NCBI GenBank assembly: GCA_041946965.1
Contig: JBHGBM010000005.1
Location: 40,770 to 104,769 of the forward strand
Length of the DNA: 64,000 nucleotides
From: JBHGBM01 sp041946965
GTDB taxonomy: Bacteria > Acidobacteriota > Terriglobia > Bryobacterales > Bryobacteraceae
Direction: 5' to 3'
Made by a program: the position numbers and the translations under genes. The notes beneath the pieces were generated by a model, which did no database searches, was not told where the DNA came from, and saw nothing but the letters and a program-made list of their open reading frames with translations. How positions within the stretch are numbered: position 1 is the stretch's first letter; every line of letters begins with the position of its first letter. Shown here one piece after another: positions 59,957 through 64,000 of the stretch.

Positions 59957-61742
59957 CGGCACCGCACTGCTGGACCGCGCCCGCGCGCGAACCATTGAGA
60001 ATATCGCCCGCAACGCGGATCTTGCCGAATCGCTGGCGCCGGTCATCGAGGCGGTGGAGGCACGCTGGCCCGCCGCGGCCTGCTCCTTGATGCTGCTGCG
60101 CCGGGGGCGGCTGTGCCACGCGGCGGGGCGCCGCGTGCCGGCAGCCTGGCTGGACGAAGTGGACGGGCTTGCCATGAGCGGCCCGCGCCCCGCCCCTTTC
60201 TGGACGCCGCGCCCGGCCCATGTCGAGATCGCCGCCGAGCCGGGTTGGGAGGAATGGCGCCCGGCCGCGCTCGAACTGGGCCTGCGCTGCTGTTCCACCG
60301 CGCCCCTGCTCTCCGGAGCCGGCGAAGTGCTGGGGGCGTTGACGGTCTACTTCGGCGGGGCCGAAGCCACGGACCTGGATTTCCTGGCCGAGGCGGCCAG
60401 GCTGGCCGCGGTCATCGTGGACCAGCGCAACCTCATGGACGACCTGGTATACCAGGCCGAGCATGACACCCTCACGCGCCTGCCTAACCGGCGGCTCTTC
60501 GAGGACCGGTTGAGGCAGGCGCTGCTGATGTGCGCCCGCTACGGGCATCGCGCCGCGGTGCTGCTCATGGACCTGGATCGCCTGCAATGGGTGAATGACC
60601 TGTTCGGCCACCAGGTGGGAGACATCCTGCTGGAAAAGGTGGCGCGGCGGCTGGAAGCCTGCGTGCGCCGCAGCGATACGCTGGCGCGTTCCGGAGGCGA
60701 CGAATTCCTGCTTCTGCTGCCGCAGGTGGAAGCGCCCGGTGGCGCCATGGCCACCGCCCGCAAGCTGCTGGACGCGCTTGCCGATCCTTTCGAGATCGAG
60801 GGCCGCGAGCTTTGCGTCACCGCCAGCATTGGTGTCGCGCTGTGTCCGGACGACGCCGGCGAACCCGTGGCGCTGCTCAAGAAGTGCACCGACGCCATGC
60901 AGCGGGCCAAGGATCTGGGCCGCAACGGAGCCGTGGCTTTCAGCCCGGAGATGGACCGGGCCTCGCAGCAGAAGCTCGAGATCGAAACGCACCTAAGGCG
61001 CGCGCTCGATAACGGCGAAATCTGTCTCTACTACCAGCCGCAGTTCGAGGTCGGCGGCGGGGGGCTGGCGGGGCTGGAGGCGCTCATGCGGTGGCATAGC
61101 CCCGCGCTCGGCGCCGTCTCGCCGGGCGCCTTCATTCCGCTGGCCGAGGAGACCGGGCTGATCGTACCTTTGGGCGCCTGGGCGCTGGAGGCCGCCTGCG
61201 CGCAGCGCGCCGCCTGGGGCGCCGCCCTCGGCCCGGCCCGCGTGGCCGTCAACATTTCCGCGGTGCAGTTCGCGCGCGCCGATTTCGTCGATTCCATCGC
61301 GGGCGTGCTGGACCGCAACGGACTAAACCCCGCCCTGCTCGAACTCGAGTTGACCGAGACCGTGGTGATGGGCGACCTGGAACGCTCGGCCGCGCGCATG
61401 GAACAGATCCGGCGGTTGGGAATCTCCCTGACGCTGGACGACTTCGGCACCGGCTACGCCTCGCTCAGCTACCTGCAAAAGCTGCCGTTCGATACCGTGA
61501 AGGTGGACCGCAGCTTCATCAGCGAGATTCGCGCGGCCTCCGACCGTCCGCCTCTGGCCCACAGCATCATCGGGCTGGCGCACGTCCTGGGCAAGCGTGT
61601 GGTGGCCGAGGGGATCGAGACGGGAGAGCAGTTGCAGGCCCTGGCGGCCATGAACTGTGACGTGGCCCAGGGATTCCTGCTGGCCACCCCGGTCCCGGCG
61701 GCGCGCGTTCCCGAGGCGGCGAACATCGTCTGCACGCCGTGA
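59949..61742 (+). CDS. GAF-GGDEF-EAL cyclic-di-GMP signalling protein
   Basis: The protein has 597 residues from the ATG at 59949. Residues about 15-165 form a GAF-like sensor. The GGDEF domain has an intact SGGDEF (249-253 for GGDEF) and the start motif HDTLTRLPNRRLFEDRL. The EAL domain has E377-A-L, VAVNISAVQFA, ELTETVVMG, LDDFGTGYASL and VAEGIET, so both synthesis and hydrolysis of cyclic-di-GMP are possible. No membrane helix is seen. It is likely controlled through the GAF domain and the overlapping partner protein. Confidence 0.93.
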   Translation: MPDGTALLDRARARTIENIARNADLAESLAPVIEAVEARWPAAACSLMLLRRGRLCHAAGRRVPAAWLDEVDGLAMSGPRPAPFWTPRPAHVEIAAEPGWEEWRPAALELGLRCCSTAPLLSGAGEVLGALTVYFGGAEATDLDFLAEAARLAAVIVDQRNLMDDLVYQAEHDTLTRLPNRRLFEDRLRQALLMCARYGHRAAVLLMDLDRLQWVNDLFGHQVGDILLEKVARRLEACVRRSDTLARSGGDEFLLLLPQVEAPGGAMATARKLLDALADPFEIEGRELCVTASIGVALCPDDAGEPVALLKKCTDAMQRAKDLGRNGAVAFSPEMDRASQQKLEIETHLRRALDNGEICLYYQPQFEVGGGGLAGLEALMRWHSPALGAVSPGAFIPLAEETGLIVPLGAWALEAACAQRAAWGAALGPARVAVNISAVQFARADFVDSIAGVLDRNGLNPALLELELTETVVMGDLERSAARMEQIRRLGISLTLDDFGTGYASLSYLQKLPFDTVKVDRSFISEIRAASDRPPLAHSIIGLAHVLGKRVVAEGIETGEQLQALAAMNCDVAQGFLLATPVPAARVPEAANIVCTP

Positions 61743-61765
61743 GCCGCCGGCGCGTCTAATCGTTA

Positions 61766-62401
61766 GTGATACCTATTCGGGCTTTCTTTGCCCTGGCGGC
61801 CCTGCCGGCCTTGGCGGCCGATACCGGCCTGGACCGGCTGCTCAAAGACGTAGAAACCCGCTACAACCGCGCGCAGACGCTCGAAGTGCAATTTAATGAG
61901 GCATATACGGGTCCCGGACAACCCCGGCGCACGGAAGCCGGCGCGCTCCGCCTGCGCAAGCCGGGACGCATGCGCTGGGACTACACACAGCCGCCGGGCA
62001 AACTGTTCGTTTCCGACGGCAAATGGCTGTGGCTCTACACCCCGGGCAATAATCGGGTGGAGAAGATGAAGCTGCGGGAAAGCGAGGACATGCGGGCGCC
62101 GCTCGCCTTCCTGCTCGGCAGGCTGAACTTTTCCAAGGAGTTCCGCAACATCGAGAGCCGTCCCGATAACGGCGGCACGCTGATTACGGCGGAGCCCAAG
62201 ACCGAGAACCTTCCCTATACCCGGGTGGAGTTCGTGGTGATGCCCTCGGCCGAAATCCGGCGCGTGAAGGTGACCGGCTACGACAAGTCCGTGCTGGAGT
62301 TCGACTTCCGGGGGGAGCGGCTCAACCCGAAGCTGGATTCGAAACTGTTCCAGTTCCGCGTGCCCGAAGGCGCGGAAGTGGTCCTGGAGACTTCGCAATA
62401 G
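61766..62401 (+). CDS. lolA: LolA-like periplasmic lipoprotein carrier
   Basis: The protein has 211 residues from a GTG. A signal peptide (MIPIRAFFALAALPALAA) is followed by the LolA pattern: LLKDVETRYNRAQTLEVQFNE, GALRLRKPGRMRWDYTQPPG and SDGKWLWLYTPGNNRVEKM. LolA ferries lipoproteins from the inner-membrane Lol complex to the outer membrane. Lol partner genes are not in the window. It lies three bases before the pilC-like gene, so it is probably co-transcribed with the secretion genes. Confidence 0.87.
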   Translation: MIPIRAFFALAALPALAADTGLDRLLKDVETRYNRAQTLEVQFNEAYTGPGQPRRTEAGALRLRKPGRMRWDYTQPPGKLFVSDGKWLWLYTPGNNRVEKMKLRESEDMRAPLAFLLGRLNFSKEFRNIESRPDNGGTLITAEPKTENLPYTRVEFVVMPSAEIRRVKVTGYDKSVLEFDFRGERLNPKLDSKLFQFRVPEGAEVVLETSQ

Positions 62402-62404
62402 CTT

Positions 62405-63625
62405 ATGGCCGAGTGGGTGCTCAAGTACGCCGACGCGCGCGGTGAAATCCACAGCCAGGTGGCCCAGGGCGCGAGCGAAAAGGAACTGCGGGACCGGTAC
62501 ACCCAGCAGGGATTCCTGGTCTACTCCGTCCGGCCGCGGCGCGCCATGGCTGGGTTTTCGGCCGAGGCGGGAGGCCTCAAGCGCCGCTCGAAAAAGCTGA
62601 ACCTCGAAAAATTCCTGATCTTCAACCAGCAGTTCGTCACGTTGATCCGCGCGGGGCTGCCCATCCTGAAGTCGCTCGACCTGCTCTCGGAACGGCTTAC
62701 CGATCCCAAACTCAGCCCTTACATCAAGGCGGTGCGGGAGGAGGTTCGCAACGGCACGCTGCTTTCCGACGCCTTTCGCATGCAGGGCATCTTCCCCAAG
62801 ATCTACGTCACTTCGGTGCTGGCGGGGGAAAAGAGCGGCAGCCTGACGGAGGTGCTGGACCGCTACATCAACTACCAGAAGATGGCGCTGGCGGTGCGCA
62901 AGAAAGTGCTGGTCTCGCTGATGTACCCCTCCATGCTGCTGTTCCTGACCATCTGCCTGATCGTCTTCCTGGTGACCTACGTGGTGCCGAACTTCGCTTC
63001 GCTGTACAGCAGCATGCAGGCGCAGTTGCCGGCCGTAACGCAGCTTCTGATCGCGGTGGGCACCACGGCTCGCGCCTACATCCTGGCGTTCTTCGGCGCG
63101 CTGGTGGGACTGATCGTGCTGTACCGCATCTGGAGCCGCGGCGAGGCCGCGCGGGAGAAAGTGGACCGCGTCAAGATGCGGATACCGCTGCTGGGCGAGA
63201 TCTGGCAGAAGTACCAGGTGGCGCAGTTCTCGCGCGTACTGAGCACGCTGCTCACCGGCGGCATCCCGCTGGTGCAGGGACTGGAGACCGCCGCCGAATC
63301 CCTCGGCACCCCGGTGCTGCGCAAGGCGCTGACCAAAGCCGGAAAGATGGTGCGCGAGGGGCAGTCGCTCTCCGGGTCGCTCAAGACCACGGGCATGTTC
63401 CCCGGGCTGGCCACGGACATGATCGAAGTGGGGGAGTCCACCGGCGCTCTGCCCACCATGCTGGGCAGCGTGGCGGAGTTTTACGAGGACGACGTGAACA
63501 CCCGCATGACCGCGGCGCTCTCGCTCATCGAGCCCGCCATCATGATCTTCATGGGGGTGTTCGTGGCGTTTGTATTGATCTCGCTGTATCTGCCGATCTT
63601 CTCCCTGGCGGATGCCATTCACTGA
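62405..63625 (+). CDS. pilC: Type IV pilus / type II secretion inner-membrane protein (PilC/GspF)
   Basis: The protein has 406 residues with two T2SSF domains (about 73-195 and 275-397). The first begins FNQQFVTLIRAGLPILKSLD, the second has VAQFSRVLSTLLTGGIPLVQG and GESTGALPTMLGSVAEFYEDD. Three membrane helices are visible, including MYPSMLLFLTICLIVFLVTY. It is the platform protein on which the assembly ATPase acts. The PilB-type gene follows seven bases later; by gene order it could serve pili or type II secretion. Confidence 0.93.
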   Translation: MAEWVLKYADARGEIHSQVAQGASEKELRDRYTQQGFLVYSVRPRRAMAGFSAEAGGLKRRSKKLNLEKFLIFNQQFVTLIRAGLPILKSLDLLSERLTDPKLSPYIKAVREEVRNGTLLSDAFRMQGIFPKIYVTSVLAGEKSGSLTEVLDRYINYQKMALAVRKKVLVSLMYPSMLLFLTICLIVFLVTYVVPNFASLYSSMQAQLPAVTQLLIAVGTTARAYILAFFGALVGLIVLYRIWSRGEAAREKVDRVKMRIPLLGEIWQKYQVAQFSRVLSTLLTGGIPLVQGLETAAESLGTPVLRKALTKAGKMVREGQSLSGSLKTTGMFPGLATDMIEVGESTGALPTMLGSVAEFYEDDVNTRMTAALSLIEPAIMIFMGVFVAFVLISLYLPIFSLADAIH

Positions 63626-63632
63626 GGCGCAT

Positions 63633-64000
63633 ATGGGCACCGAACGAGTTCGCATCCTGGACCCCGCGGCGGAGGCGCAGCAGGCGCAGGCGGCCGCGGC
63701 GCGCTACCGCTGCGAGTACGTCGACCTGCGCGAGGCGTCGATCGACCACGACCTGTTCCGGTCCATCCCGGTGGACCTGATGTTCCGCTACAACTTCGTG
63801 CCGCTCAAGGCGCAGAACGGCACGCTCGAAATCGCCCTGGCCGACCCGCGCAACCTCAACCTGATCGACGAGCTGGCGCTGCTGCTCAACAAGAAGCTGC
63901 GGGTCAAGGTAGCCACGCTCTCCCAGATCTCCGAGCTGCTCAAGAAGACCGAGCAGTCGCAGCGCGTGCTGGAGGAGGTCACCGAGGGCTTCACGCTGGA
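63633..64000 (+). CDS. pilB: Type IV pilus/type II secretion ATPase (PilB/GspE), N-terminal part, cut by window edge
   Basis: The frame starts at the ATG at 63633 and stays open to the window end (122 residues). The N-terminal MshEN-type domain is recognisable: IPVDLMFRYNFVPLKAQNG, LEIALADPRNLNLIDELALL and a helix LLKKTEQSQRVLEEVTEGF. This domain often binds cyclic-di-GMP in PilB/MshE proteins, which would link it to the GGDEF-EAL gene upstream. The ATPase domain lies outside the window, so the pilB versus gspE choice is tentative. Confidence 0.85.
   Translation, partial: MGTERVRILDPAAEAQQAQAAAARYRCEYVDLREASIDHDLFRSIPVDLMFRYNFVPLKAQNGTLEIALADPRNLNLIDELALLLNKKLRVKVATLSQISELLKKTEQSQRVLEEVTEGFTL

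Overview
The window is GC-rich bacterial chromosome. It is dense in Tat-exported sulfatases, Gfo/Idh/MocA oxidoreductases, xylose-isomerase-like TIM barrels, secreted hydrolases and multiheme cytochromes. That mixture is characteristic of soil Acidobacteriota, most like the Bryobacterales/'Candidatus Solibacter' group; this assignment is inferred from gene content, not from a marker gene. I see no rRNA, tRNA, CRISPR array, insertion sequence or prophage.

Layout. 1-6.4 kb: an iron-sulfur repair protein cut by the window edge, a secreted S10 peptidase, a ThuA-like protein, and a minus-strand operon of a membrane-anchored unknown, a PfkB kinase and an M28 peptidase joined by 4-bp overlaps. 6.4-15.6 kb, minus strand: mtgA; a tightly overlapping set coding a gluconate-2-dehydrogenase-like small subunit, a GMC flavoprotein, a nine-heme cytochrome c and a PHP-type protein; a class III aminotransferase; and a two-subunit periplasmic molybdenum hydroxylase. 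16.4-28.9 kb: a nine-heme cytochrome with a BACON-like domain, a sulfatase, a LarA-like enzyme, an exported methyltransferase, a chemoreceptor with a c-type heme motif, a macrodomain protein coupled to a DegT aminotransferase, and an exported RidA.

29.1-38.5 kb is the most interesting block: LacI regulator, sugar-binding lipoprotein, then homologues of IolM, IolN, IolO, IolG, a second IolG-like dehydrogenase, an organophosphate-type MFS transporter and an IolK-like kinase. This matches the non-canonical Thermotoga inositol route (myo-inositol to scyllo-inosose to a diketo intermediate to 5-keto-L-gluconate to D-tagaturonate). Two nearly identical LacI-type operator candidates and a strong promoter lie in front of the regulator.

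38.5-57.4 kb looks like a polysaccharide-utilisation region: two sulfatases, two paralogous exported alpha/beta hydrolases, a heparinase II/III-like lyase, a large GH67/GH20-like glycosidase, an alpha/alpha-toroid protein, a mannonate dehydratase-like enzyme, oxidoreductases and epimerases, a UroD-like methyltransferase and a dimethylformamidase-like protein. 57.4-64 kb is housekeeping and signalling: Ogt, a double GNAT protein, a degenerate GGDEF protein overlapping a GAF-GGDEF-EAL protein, LolA, and the start of a type IV pilus/type II secretion operon (PilC, then PilB cut by the window edge).

A recurring regulatory trait is a TAnnnT box exactly six bases before the start codon of many first genes. 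It implies that leaderless mRNAs are common in this organism.
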